Shown here one piece after another: positions 1-7,197 of a stretch of DNA of 24,311 nucleotides. The DNA is from DASTPP01 sp035762175. Its GTDB lineage: Bacteria; Myxococcota_A; Polyangia; Polyangiales; Polyangiaceae. The notes beneath the pieces are model-generated. The model made no database searches. It saw nothing but the letters and a program-made list of their open reading frames with translations, and was not told where the DNA came from. The position numbers and the translations under genes are program-made. The first letter of the stretch is position 1. Each line of letters opens with the position of its first letter. The stretch spans positions 1-24,311 of the forward strand of contig DASTPP010000167.1 of assembly GCA_035762175.1 (NCBI GenBank), written 5' to 3'.

Positions 1-170
1 CGGCGCGTCGAACAAGAGCAGGGGGCGGCTGGGTTGGGTCCTCACACCCCTACCTTCGCCGCCCCCCCTCCTTTTGTCGCGCGAAACCTCTCGCCGGCCG
101 CTACGTGAACGGCATTGGGCTTCAGCCGGGGGCGGCCCGCCGGCGCTGGCTCCCCCGAATGATCTCGGGC

Positions 171-442
171 GATGGCTCCGAGCCATGTCACCAGCTCGCC
201 TCTGACTTCGAACCATGGCTGCGAGCCATGCCCCGACCCCGCCAAGGGCCCGCCGCCATGGCTGCGAGCCATGCTCCGGTCTCGCCGAGGGCCCGCCGCC
301 ATGGCTGCGAGCCATGCTCCGGTCTCGCCGAGGGCCTGTCGCCATGGCTCGGAGCCATGCCTCGGCCCCGCCGAGGGCCTGCCGCCATGGCTTCGAGCCA
401 TGGCCCGAGGGAGCCTTCGAGCGCTGGGCATGGCCCGGAGGC
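171..442. repeat. 43-bp tandem array of hairpin units
   Basis: Six units begin at 171, 214, 257, 300, 343 and 386, exactly 43 bp apart. A decayed seventh begins at 429. Each unit opens with the inverted repeat CATGGCT-NNN-AGCCATG (7-bp arms, 3-base loop; the first base is G in unit 1). The loop varies (CCG, GCG, CGG, TCG) while the arms stay intact. The rest of each unit is looser, with a shared GCCGAGGGCC-like stretch in units 3 to 5. Because 43 is not a multiple of 3, the array cycles through all frames, so the open frames across it are not convincing genes. Function is unknown; a structured leader for the gene at 640 or a protein-binding array are both possible. Confidence 0.9.
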
Positions 443-639
443 AGAGCGCCGGGTGCTCTTCGGCCTCGGGGCGAGGGGCGGGGCCTTGGCCCGGGGGCGG
501 GGGTGGAGAAAAAAATCGGCGCGGGCCACGCAACTGGGCCGAGGGCTGTCCGAAGGGAAGAGCAGAGGGCGCGCCGAGGGTGGCGTCGCCCCCGGCGCGC
601 CGGCGCAGAGAGCGCCGCCCCGAAGAAGAAGGCTGCCCG

Positions 640-1437
640 ATGACCCAACCGACCTCTCGCCTCTTGCCCCCGTGCCCCGCGTCTGTTCCGGACGATTCGC
701 CCGACCTGCTGGCGGAGGCCTACGAGCGGGTGCGCGGCGATCTCGAGGCGCTCTCGCCGCGAGAGGTCGTCTCGGTCCGGGCGCCGGTCGACTTCGCGGT
801 CATGACCGTGTTCGGCGCCCTGCCCAACATCGAGGCGCTGCTGCCGGAGATGCGCGAGGCGCTGCCGAAGCTCGACTTCGGCGCGATCGGCAGGCTGCCC
901 GATTACGCGCGCGCGCTCCTCTTTACGGACCAGAGGGCGCGGCGGGCGTCGAAGGCGCCGCCCGAGCTGCCCGCGCTCTTGGCCGAGGCGTTGCCGCTGC
1001 GCGAGCGCCTGCTCTCGGCGGCCGAGCTGCTGGCGACCTACGGGGCCGTGTCGGGCGGGCGCGTGGCGGCCATTCGCCGGGGCACGGGGCGCCTCGACGC
1101 GGCCACCGATCTGATGGCGCTCGCCGCGCTCTTCCGCGAGGGCGGGCCCGAGCTCGTGGGCCGGACGCCGGCGAGCGACGAAGAGGTCGCCCGGGCCGGC
1201 CAGCTCGCCGCCTCGCTGCTCGAAGCGATCGGCCGGCGCGCGGTCGGCACCGACGACGCGTCCCGCCCGAGCCCCTTCGCCGACGAGCGCAACCGCGCCT
1301 TCTGCGTGCTCTTGCGGGCGTACGACGAGGCGCGCCGGGCGATCGCCTTTCTGCGCTGGCGCGAGGGCGACGCCGACGCGCTCGCGCCCTCGATCTTCGC
1401 GCGCCCGCGCCGGCGCCGGCGGGGCGCCCCCGAGTGA
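640..1437 (+). CDS. Hypothetical protein, 265 aa
   Basis: I do not recognise this protein. The ATG at 640 is preceded by a purine-rich GAAGAAGAAGG ribosome-binding site, which favours it over the upstream in-frame start at 172 that would run through the 43-bp repeat array. The product looks soluble and alpha-helical, rich in Ala, Leu, Arg and Glu, with no signal peptide or membrane segment. Its last residues are a run of Arg followed by Gly-Ala-Pro-Glu. The stop codon TGA (1435-1437) lies inside the terminal palindrome of the dispersed element at 1427, so the C-terminus may have been reset by insertion of that element. It converges with the ABC ATPase gene that ends at 1698. Confidence 0.75.
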   Translation: MTQPTSRLLPPCPASVPDDSPDLLAEAYERVRGDLEALSPREVVSVRAPVDFAVMTVFGALPNIEALLPEMREALPKLDFGAIGRLPDYARALLFTDQRARRASKAPPELPALLAEALPLRERLLSAAELLATYGAVSGGRVAAIRRGTGRLDAATDLMALAALFREGGPELVGRTPASDEEVARAGQLAASLLEAIGRRAVGTDDASRPSPFADERNRAFCVLLRAYDEARRAIAFLRWREGDADALAPSIFARPRRRRRGAPE

Positions 1438-1685
1438 ACTCGGGGGCAGCGAATGCCCGCGGAAACGGCGTTCAAAGCCCTGCCGGAGGCAGGGCTCCCG
1501 CGTCGCGCGCCGCTTCGCGCGCTCGCCCGGAAGCCGGCGCCCGCGGGAGCCCGGCCCCCGGCGAGGGGGCGGGCTTGGCTCTCCGAACCGGCCCGCTTCC
1601 GCGCGGCACGAGCGGGCGTCCGCTGCCCCCGAGTTCCGTCGGGGGCCCAGCGGGCGCGTTTCGCAACGCCCCCTTCCGTGCGGGG
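1427..1685. repeat. Dispersed palindromic element, copy A
   Basis: A 219-bp core (1427-1645) is bounded by CCCCCGAGTGAACTCGGGGG at the left and a diverged copy ending at 1645. To its right lies part of an outer arm (about 1655-1685, reading TTTCGCAACGCCCCCTTCCG). The core contains an internal hairpin with AGCCCTGCC/GGCAGGGCT arms and a second one around CCCCCGGCGAGGGGG. It is the same element, in the same orientation, as the copy at 5138 and is inverted relative to the copy at 9023. It fills the gap between two convergent genes, so its stems might also act as a bidirectional terminator. No ORF inside it looks real. Confidence 0.88.
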
Positions 1686-1697
1686 CGCGCCCCCGCG

Positions 1698-2690
1698 CTA
1701 CCCCCCCTCCGGGAACCAGCACGCCACCTCGTGCCCCGCGCCCGGCTCGACCGCGCGCAGCGGCGGCGCCTCGGCGTCGCAGGTGCCCGGCTTCGCCCGC
1801 GGGCATCTCGGGTGGAACGAGCAGCCCGGCGGCGGCCGCAGCGGGCTCGGCGGGTCGCCCAGCGAGAGCAGCGGCAGCCGCTTCTGCCCCGGCGAAGCGC
1901 CCGGCACCGCCGCCCGCAGCGCCCGCGTGTACGGGTGGCGCGCGCCCGTCGCGAAGCGCTCGGCCGGCGCCCGCTCGACCACGCGCCCGAGGTAGAGCAC
2001 CGCCACCTCGTGGCTGACGTACTCGACGAGGCGCAAGTCGTGGCTGATGAGCACGTAGGCGAGGCCCAGCTCGTCTTGCAGATCGAGCAGTAGGTTCACC
2101 ACCTGCGCCTGCACGGACACGTCGAGCGCGCTGAGCGGCTCGTCGCACACGACCAGCCGCGGCCCCGCCGCCAGCGCCCGCGCGATGCCCACCCGCTGGC
2201 GCTGCCCCCCGGACAGCTCGTGCGGGTAGCGCGCCGCGATCTCGGGCCGCAGGCCGACGCGCGCGAGCAGCGCCCCCACCCGCTCGGACGCCTCGCCCCG
2301 CGAGCCGACCAGCCGGTGCACCTCGAGCGGCTCGGCCACGATGTCGCGCACGTTCATGCGCGGGTCGAGCGAGGCGTAGTGGTCCTGAAAGACCATCTGC
2401 ATGCGCCGGCGCAGCGGCCGCATGCGCGAGGGCGAGAGCGCCGTGATGTCTCGCCCCTCGAAGACGAGGCGCCCCGCGCTCGGCTCGACCAGCTTGAGCA
2501 AGAGGCGCCCGAGCGTGCTCTTGCCGCAGCCCGACTCGCCCACCAGCCCGAGCGTGCGCCCCGCCCCGAGCGAGAGCGACACGCCGTCGACCGCGCGCAG
2601 CGTGCCCCGCCGGAAGAGCCCGCGCCCCGCCCGAAACTCTTTGCTGAGCCCCTCGGCCTCGAGCAGCGCCCCCGCCGCCGCCTCGCTCAC
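1698..2690 (-). CDS. oppF: Oligopeptide/dipeptide ABC transporter ATPase (OppF/DppF type)
   Basis: This is a cytoplasmic ATPase that powers peptide or related uptake. In the 330-aa product the Walker A motif GESGCGKS is at 51-58, the Q-loop Gln at 102, the signature LSGGQRQR at 159-166, Walker B LVVCDEP at 179-185 and the H-loop His at 217. The C-terminal oligopeptide/dipeptide domain has the usual RHPYTRAL motif (251-258) and four Cys (290, 296, 304, 324), spaced like the Fe-S-type Cys set known in some DppD/OppD proteins. The GTG start at 2690 overlaps the stop of the upstream ATPase gene by four bases (GTGA), implying translational coupling. Length is normal for the family. No permease or binding-protein gene lies nearby in the window, so the substrate is unknown. 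Confidence 0.93.
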   Translation of the reverse strand: MSEAAAGALLEAEGLSKEFRAGRGLFRRGTLRAVDGVSLSLGAGRTLGLVGESGCGKSTLGRLLLKLVEPSAGRLVFEGRDITALSPSRMRPLRRRMQMVFQDHYASLDPRMNVRDIVAEPLEVHRLVGSRGEASERVGALLARVGLRPEIAARYPHELSGGQRQRVGIARALAAGPRLVVCDEPLSALDVSVQAQVVNLLLDLQDELGLAYVLISHDLRLVEYVSHEVAVLYLGRVVERAPAERFATGARHPYTRALRAAVPGASPGQKRLPLLSLGDPPSPLRPPPGCSFHPRCPRAKPGTCDAEAPPLRAVEPGAGHEVACWFPEGG

Positions 2691-3685
2691 GGCCCCGCCT
2701 CCGCCGCCTCGTTCGCGTAGAGGCAGCGCGCCCGGTGCCCCGGCGCCACCTCGAGCAGCGCCGGCTCGCCCTCGCGGCAGGGCGGCCGCCGACGCGAGCA
2801 GCGCGGCTCGAAGCGGCAGCCGGGCAGCGCGTCGCCCGGCCCCGGCACCGAGCCCTCGAGCGTCGGCAGGCGCGCAGGACGCCCCGGCGCCCCCCGGTGC
2901 CAGCTCGCCCCCTCGGGCGGCAGCGACGCGAGCAGCCCCCGCGTGTACGGGTGGCGCGCGTCGTCGAAGAGCGATCGCGCCGCGCCGCGCTCGACCACGC
3001 GCCCCGCGTACATCACCGCCACCTCGTCGGCGTAGCGCGCGACCACCCCGAGATCGTGCGAGACGAGCACCATGCCCATGCCCCGCTCTTCTTGAAAGCC
3101 CCGCAGGAGCTCGAGAATCTGCGCCTGCACCGTCACGTCGAGCGCCGTCGTCGGCTCGTCGGCCACGAGCAGCTCGGGGCCGCAGGCGAGCGCCATCGCG
3201 AGCAGCGCGCGCTGGCGCATGCCGCCCGAGAGCTCGTGCGGGTAGGCGTCGACGCGGCTCGCCGGGTCGGCGATGCCCACCGAGCGCAAGAGCCCCACCG
3301 CCCGCTCGCGCGCCGCCCGCCGCGAGACCGACTCGTGAATGCGAATCGCCTCGACGATCTGCCAGCCCACCGTGTAGACCGGGTTCAGGCTCGTCATCGG
3401 GTCTTGAAAGACCATCGCGATCTTGCGCCCCCGCACCCGCCTGAGCTCTCGCTCGGGCAACGAGAGTAGATCGCAGCCCTCGAAGAGCACGCTGCCCCCC
3501 TCGACGAGCGCCTCCTCGGGCAAGAGGCGCAGCAGGCTGAGCGACGTGACGCTCTTGCCGCAGCCCGACTCGCCCACCAGGCCCAGCGTCTTGCCCCGGT
3601 AGACGTCGAAGCTCACGTCCGACACCGCCCGCAGCGCCTCGTCGCCGCGTCGAAACGCCACCGTCAGGCCCCGCACCGAGAGCAT
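2687..3685 (-). CDS. oppD: Oligopeptide/dipeptide ABC transporter ATPase (OppD/DppD type)
   Basis: This is the partner ATPase of the gene downstream; OppD/OppF pairs form the heterodimeric motor of peptide importers. From the ATG at 3685 the product has 332 aa: Walker A GESGCGKS at 38-45, Q-loop Gln 94, signature LSGGMRQR at 152-159, Walker B LLVADEP at 172-178, H-loop His 210, and a C-terminal domain with Cys 290, 296, 303 and 321. I chose 3685 because homology starts there and AGGGGG lies five bases upstream. The frame stays open to an ATG at 3898, which would add 71 low-complexity residues containing repeated GPSSPAASA-like units. That extension is probably untranslated but cannot be excluded. 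The 3' end overlaps the next start as GTGA. Confidence 0.92.
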   Translation of the reverse strand: MLSVRGLTVAFRRGDEALRAVSDVSFDVYRGKTLGLVGESGCGKSVTSLSLLRLLPEEALVEGGSVLFEGCDLLSLPERELRRVRGRKIAMVFQDPMTSLNPVYTVGWQIVEAIRIHESVSRRAARERAVGLLRSVGIADPASRVDAYPHELSGGMRQRALLAMALACGPELLVADEPTTALDVTVQAQILELLRGFQEERGMGMVLVSHDLGVVARYADEVAVMYAGRVVERGAARSLFDDARHPYTRGLLASLPPEGASWHRGAPGRPARLPTLEGSVPGPGDALPGCRFEPRCSRRRPPCREGEPALLEVAPGHRARCLYANEAAEAGP

Positions 3686-4132
3686 CGGCGCCCCCTCGGC
3701 CGAGGCGGCGGGCGAGCTCGGCCCCGCCGACGTTGTCGCCGAAGCGCTCGACCCCCCCGCCGAGGCCGCCGGCGAGCTCGGCCCCCCCGACATGGCCGCC
3801 AGGGCGCTCGTCGCCCGCACCCCCTCGGACGGGGCGGCGGAGCTCGGGGCCAGTTCGGGCGAGGGCACGTAAGACACCGTAGGGCCGGCCGGACGCACGC
3901 ACCCTACCGCGTCCGCGGACGAAAGCCCTCCGAAACTCCCGACGGGCCATCCTACCCTCCTTCCGTGAGGAGGTGGCCTCGGCCAAGCCCAGACCCGCCT
4001 GACAACCCCTCATCGCCCCCGTGCACGCCGCTCGGGGTAGGCCCCGAAGACCCGCACCCACGCCCCAGACACCGGGACCGAGGCCCCACTCTACCAGCAC
4101 CCTGCCCCGGACACCGGCACCCACAAGGTGGG

Positions 4133-4338
4133 TTGTCCAGATGAGCCGGGTTTTGTCCAGATGGGCCCGCGTCATGTCCAGATGAGCGGGCCCCCTTGTC
4201 CAGAGGGGCGTACCCCCCCTGTCCAGAGGGGCGTGTGCCGCTGTCGAGACGAACACTTTGAACTCTGTCGCAGGGGAGAAGGGGTCGATCCCGGCAGGTC
4301 TGACTGTCCAGATGGGCCGAGCGCCTGTCCGGGTACGG
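4133..4338 (+). promoter_or_regulatory. Phased direct-repeat array (TGTCCAGATGRGC)
   Basis: Close copies of TTGTCCAGATGRGC start at 4133, 4153, 4174, 4196 and 4219. Weaker copies start at 4241 and 4264, a good one at 4304 and a partial one at 4325. Steps are 20, 21, 22, 23, 22, 23, then 40 and 21 bp. The 40-bp step equals two periods with one degraded unit. All are in the same orientation and spaced about two helical turns, so every copy would face the same side of the DNA. This is the geometry of cooperative protein-binding sites or iterons. The array sits between divergent genes. The function is inferred; no known consensus was matched. Confidence 0.7.
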
Positions 4339-4385
4339 TAGCTTTGGGTCGGAACCGTCCTCGTCCTCGTCCGAGCGGGCGAAAC

Positions 4386-4403
4386 CTGACATAAGGCTGT
4401 CAG
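4386..4403. promoter_or_regulatory. Inverted repeat CTGACA-N6-TGTCAG
   Basis: A perfect 6-bp inverted repeat with a 6-base spacer (TAAGGC) lies about 100 bp before the EVE gene start. This is operator-like geometry, but no regulator is identified. Confidence 0.3.
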
Positions 4404-4500
4404 AGCGCCGGTCTAGCGTGAGGCTGCCGCTCGACGGGAGGGGCACTTCGGAAAGGGAGACCGCCGTGAGTGAAAGCAACACCCTGGGGCTGCGCTCGCC

Positions 4501-5046
4501 GTGAGGGGCCCGGTCGTGCGCGAGGCCGTCTTCGCGCCGCTGGTGGCACGCGCGGCTGGCGTTGGCGAGCACAGCCCGGGAGGGGCGACTCGCTCGGGCG
4601 AGGCGTGGCCGCCTCCGGGCGTCGAGGGGCCGGCGCGGGCGTGGGTCGGGGTCGTCTCGTACGAGCACGTCCGGCGCGGCGTGGCGGGCGGCTTCGCGCA
4701 GCTCTGCCACGGGCGGCGGGCGCCGCTCGCGCGCATGAACGAAGGCGATTGGCTCGTCTACTACTCGCCGCGCGTCTCGCTCGGCGGGGGCGACGCGCTG
4801 CGGGCCTTCACCGCGATCGGGCGCGTCAGGGGCGGGCCGGCGTACGCGTTCGACATGGGCGGGGGCTTCGTGCCCTTCCGGCGTGATGTTTCGTACGTGC
4901 CCAGCGAGCCCGTGCCGCTCGCCCGGCTCGCGCCCGCGCTCCGCTTCGTGCGCGAGCCGGGCTGGGGGCTGAAGGCGCGGCGCGGGCACTTCGAGATCGA
5001 GCTCGACGATCTGCGCGTCATCGCTGCGGCGATGGGCGCGCGCTGA
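4501..5046 (+). CDS. EVE domain protein (PUA-like, UPF0310 type)
   Basis: The protein carries an EVE domain, a PUA/YTH-like fold that in characterised relatives binds modified bases in DNA or RNA. The domain runs from about residue 48 to 178 of 181. Recognisable blocks are WVGVVSYEHVRRG (48-60), GGFAQLCHG (63-71), RMNEGDWLVYYSPR (78-91), FTAIGRV (103-109) and the C-terminal RGHFEIELDDLRVI block (161-174). The family normally has little before the WVG block, so the 47-residue N-terminal extension is doubtful. The only in-frame starts are GTG at 4501 and GTG at 4543, and neither has a strong ribosome-binding site. EVE proteins often occur near restriction or defence genes; none is visible here. 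The gene stands alone, followed by the dispersed element. Confidence 0.85.
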   Translation: MRGPVVREAVFAPLVARAAGVGEHSPGGATRSGEAWPPPGVEGPARAWVGVVSYEHVRRGVAGGFAQLCHGRRAPLARMNEGDWLVYYSPRVSLGGGDALRAFTAIGRVRGGPAYAFDMGGGFVPFRRDVSYVPSEPVPLARLAPALRFVREPGWGLKARRGHFEIELDDLRVIAAAMGAR

Positions 5047-5093
5047 TCGCAAATTGCTTCGGGCGGGGGCGAGGAATCGGCCGGGCGCGGGAA

Positions 5094-5357
5094 GCCCCCG
5101 ACGGAAGAGGGTGTTTCGAAACGCCGCCGGCATTCTGCCCCCGACTGAACTCGGGGGCAGCGAACGCCCGCGGAAACGGCCGTCCAAGCCCTGCCGGAGG
5201 CAGGGCTCTCTCGCCGCGAGTCGCTTCGCGCGCTCGCCCGGGGGCCGAAGCCCGCGGGAGCCCGGCCCCCGGCGAGGGGGCGGGCTTGGCTCGCCGAACC
5301 GGCGTCGAAGCCGCGCGGCACGAGAGGGCGTACGCTGCCCCCGAGTTCACTCGGGGG
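5094..5357. repeat. Dispersed palindromic element, copy B
   Basis: A 220-bp core (5138-5357) is bounded by CCCCCGACTGAACTCGGGGG on the left and CCCCCGAGTTCACTCGGGGG on the right. On the left an outer arm (5094-5137) contains ACGGAAGAGGGTGTTTCG, matching the outer arm of copy C. Orientation is the same as copy A. The internal AGCCCTGCC-GGA-GGCAGGGCT hairpin is intact at about 5188-5208. The copy lies between the convergent EVE gene and the lipoprotein gene that ends at 5452. Confidence 0.88.
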
Positions 5358-5451
5358 CTTCCCGCCGCGCGGCGAAACGCGCGCGGGCGGTTCGGCCGGG
5401 GGCTTCGCAGGCAGGAGACGGCAGAGCGCGCCGCCCGGCGGCGGCCCGTTC

Positions 5452-5994
5452 TCACCGCGCCCTGTCGGGGGTCTCCCAGACGAGGCAGGCGTTCGTACGA
5501 TCGGTCAGAAACGTAGGGCACCTTTCATCGGGCAGGGGCGCGATGCCGCCGTCGGGCTCGCAGAGCAGCTCGCCGTCTTTGCTGTAGAGCTGGCTCTTGA
5601 AGTCGCCCGGTCGGGGGGGCACGTAGTAAACCACCGCGTCCTCGTAGTCGTAGCGCGCGAAGTCGCCGAGGAAGTTCTCGTCCGGGTTGACCATGGCGTT
5701 GGCGACCACGTCCTTGATGACCTGGGGCGCCGCCGCGAGCTCGGCCTCGGGCGTGCCGCAAGCGCCGGCCCCGCCCTGCGAGGCGCCGGCCGCGCCGCCC
5801 GCGCCGCCCGCGCCGCCCGCGCCGCCGCCACCACCGCCCCCGCCCTGGGTGGTGGAGCCGCCGGCGCCTTGCCCGCTGCCCCCGTAGCCGGCCAGGTTCA
5901 GCTCGGTGTCGTCGTCGTCCGACGAGCACGCGGCGAAGGAGCCGCCGGCGGCCAGAACGAAGAAGAGAAGGAGGGCATACCAAGAGGCTTTCAT
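5452..5994 (-). CDS. Lipoprotein with Gly-rich linker and small C-terminal domain
   Basis: This 180-aa protein is predicted to be exported and lipidated. The start at 5994 follows AAAGGAG nine bases upstream and gives a signal peptide ending in the lipobox FAAC (lipid Cys 23), then SSDDDD. A Gly/Ala/Ser-rich linker spans about 35-80. The C-terminal domain (about 90-172) contains DFARYDYEDAVVYYVPP, then QLYSKDGELLCEPDGGIAP and RCPTF. It is paralogous to the C-terminal domain of the lipoprotein at 7198-8010. The Cys-Cys pair of that protein is replaced here by Pro-Gly, but the two later Cys (145 and 159) are kept. I believe this is a small uncharacterised lipoprotein domain (possibly DUF6970; not verified). 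It lies 41 bp downstream of the dehydratase gene, probably in the same operon. Confidence 0.85.
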   Translation of the reverse strand: MKASWYALLLFFVLAAGGSFAACSSDDDDTELNLAGYGGSGQGAGGSTTQGGGGGGGGAGGAGGAGGAAGASQGGAGACGTPEAELAAAPQVIKDVVANAMVNPDENFLGDFARYDYEDAVVYYVPPRPGDFKSQLYSKDGELLCEPDGGIAPLPDERCPTFLTDRTNACLVWETPDRAR

Positions 5995-6035
5995 GACCGG
6001 GTTCTCCTTTGTCATCACGGGGAACGACACCGCGC

Positions 6036-7169
6036 TCAAAGCAGCGGCCCTCGAGCCGCGGGGGTCTCGCCCGCGCGGCGCGAGCCGATCAGGTTGGGCT
6101 GACCGAGTTCGGGCCCACGAAGGGGGGAGACACCATTTCTCTGGCGAGCGTGCACGCCGCGTGCCTCGGCGCGCCGGTCGGGCCGGCCGGGGCCTAACTC
6201 GGCTGCCGCGGGGGCCTCGCCGCGCAGGACGCGGGCGTAGACGTCACGGTCGATGTTGCCCCCGGTGAGCACGATCGCGACACGCTTGCCGCGCATCGGC
6301 TCACGCTCTTGAAGCAGCGCGGCGAGCGAGGCGGCCCCCGCCCCTTCGGCGAGGTTGTGGGTGTCTTGATGGTAGGCCCGGATGGCCTCGGCGATCGCGG
6401 CGTCGTGGACGCGCACGACGCGCTCGACCCCCTGGCGCATGGCCTCGAGCGCGAGCGGATCGGGCACGCGGCAGGCCATGCCGTCGGCGAAGGTGTGGGC
6501 CGTGTCGGTGGTGACGACGCGCCCGGCTTCGAACGAGCGGGCGTAGGCGTCGGCGGCCGCGGTCACGACGCCCACGACGCGGGTGCGCAGGCCGAGCAGA
6601 TCGCGGGTGCGCACGACCCCGCAGATGCCCGAGCCGAGGCCGATCGGGACGTAGACCGTGTCGAGGTCGGGCGCCTGGCGAAAGAGCTCGAGCGCGTAGG
6701 TGGCGACGCCGCGCACGAGCGTCGGGTGGAACGAAGGCACGAGCACGAAGCCGCGCTCGTCGGCGAGGCGCGCGGCGGCGGGCCGCGCCTCGTCGAAGTC
6801 GCGCCCGGCCTCGATCACCTCGGCGCCGAGCGCGCGCATGGCGGCATTCTTCTCGGCGCTGTTGCCCCGGGGCACGACGATGGCGACGGCGAGGCCCCGG
6901 CGGCGCCCGGCGAAGGCGAGGCTCTGGCCGTGGTTGCCGCGGGTGGCGCTGACGATGCCGCGCGCGCCGGGCCGCTCGCGCCGGAGCGCGTCGACGTAGA
7001 CGAGGCCGCCGCGCACCTTGAAGGCGCCGACCGGCGTGTGATTCTCGTGCTTGACGAAGACGTCGCAGCCCGCGCGCTCGGCGAGCAAGGGCCAGGCGTA
7101 GGTCGGCGTCGGGGGCAGGTCGCGGCGGACGAGCCCCTCGGCCTCCTCGAGCGCGGCTAGGTCGAACAT
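6036..7169 (-). CDS. Threonine/serine dehydratase-like PLP enzyme
   Basis: This is a fold-type II PLP enzyme of the threonine dehydratase family (L-threonine to 2-oxobutanoate plus ammonia is the best-known reaction). Visible motifs are the PLP-lysine segment GAFKVRGG (Lys 51), TRGNHGQS (76-83), the phosphate-binding loop GLGSGICG (177-184) and LTGGNIDRD near residue 310. There is no ACT regulatory domain, which argues against the isoleucine-feedback biosynthetic form. Substrate specificity (Thr, Ser, hydroxyaspartate) cannot be fixed from sequence. The last 50 or so residues, after GEAPAA, are Arg/Gly/Pro-rich and not family-like. They may be read-through after loss of an earlier stop, since a TAG lies in the next frame at about 6195. 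The gene starts 28 bp after the upstream lipoprotein gene and has no strong ribosome-binding site. Confidence 0.9.
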   Translation of the reverse strand: MFDLAALEEAEGLVRRDLPPTPTYAWPLLAERAGCDVFVKHENHTPVGAFKVRGGLVYVDALRRERPGARGIVSATRGNHGQSLAFAGRRRGLAVAIVVPRGNSAEKNAAMRALGAEVIEAGRDFDEARPAAARLADERGFVLVPSFHPTLVRGVATYALELFRQAPDLDTVYVPIGLGSGICGVVRTRDLLGLRTRVVGVVTAAADAYARSFEAGRVVTTDTAHTFADGMACRVPDPLALEAMRQGVERVVRVHDAAIAEAIRAYHQDTHNLAEGAGAASLAALLQEREPMRGKRVAIVLTGGNIDRDVYARVLRGEAPAAAELGPGRPDRRAEARGVHARQRNGVSPLRGPELGQPNLIGSRRAGETPAARGPLL

Positions 7170-7197
7170 CGTCGGGCTCGCTCGCGGGGCCCGGGGC

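Larger units (their letters stand above)
3686..4500. other. Divergent intergenic region with repeats
   Basis: No convincing gene lies here between the minus-strand ABC ATPase pair and the plus-strand EVE gene. From 3700 to 3790 there are imperfect direct repeats around GGCGAGCTCGGCCCC. At 3944-3977 an imperfect hairpin combines GGCCA/TGGCC and CTCCT/AGGAG arms. From 4133 to 4338 there is the phased TGTCC array listed separately. At 4386-4403 there is a CTGACA-N6-TGTCAG inverted repeat that could be an operator for the EVE gene. Long open frames on the minus strand cross the region but carry no recognisable domain. Confidence 0.7.

Noticed and set aside
171..442. CRISPR array
   Set aside because: The repeat is a short palindrome and the intervening 26 bases are similar between units. 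There are no unique spacers and no cas genes.
172..639. Several long open frames on both strands across the 43-bp array, one continuing into the 640-1437 gene
   Set aside because: The 43-bp period rotates the frame, so open frames arise from repeat composition. A good ribosome-binding site and the change in codon pattern place the real start at 640.
2691..4256. Extension of the OppF frame into one 852-aa protein
   Set aside because: The upstream part is the antisense or shifted shadow of oppD. The GTG at 2690 is the natural start.
4133..4338. CRISPR array or plasmid origin iterons
   Set aside because: Gaps between copies are only 6-10 bases, so not CRISPR. No replication initiator or AT-rich unwinding region is nearby, so an origin is not supported, although iteron-like geometry is noted.
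3952..5187. 411-aa minus-strand open frame
   Set aside because: It lies antisense to the EVE gene and through the phased array, with no domain and Arg/Pro-rich composition.
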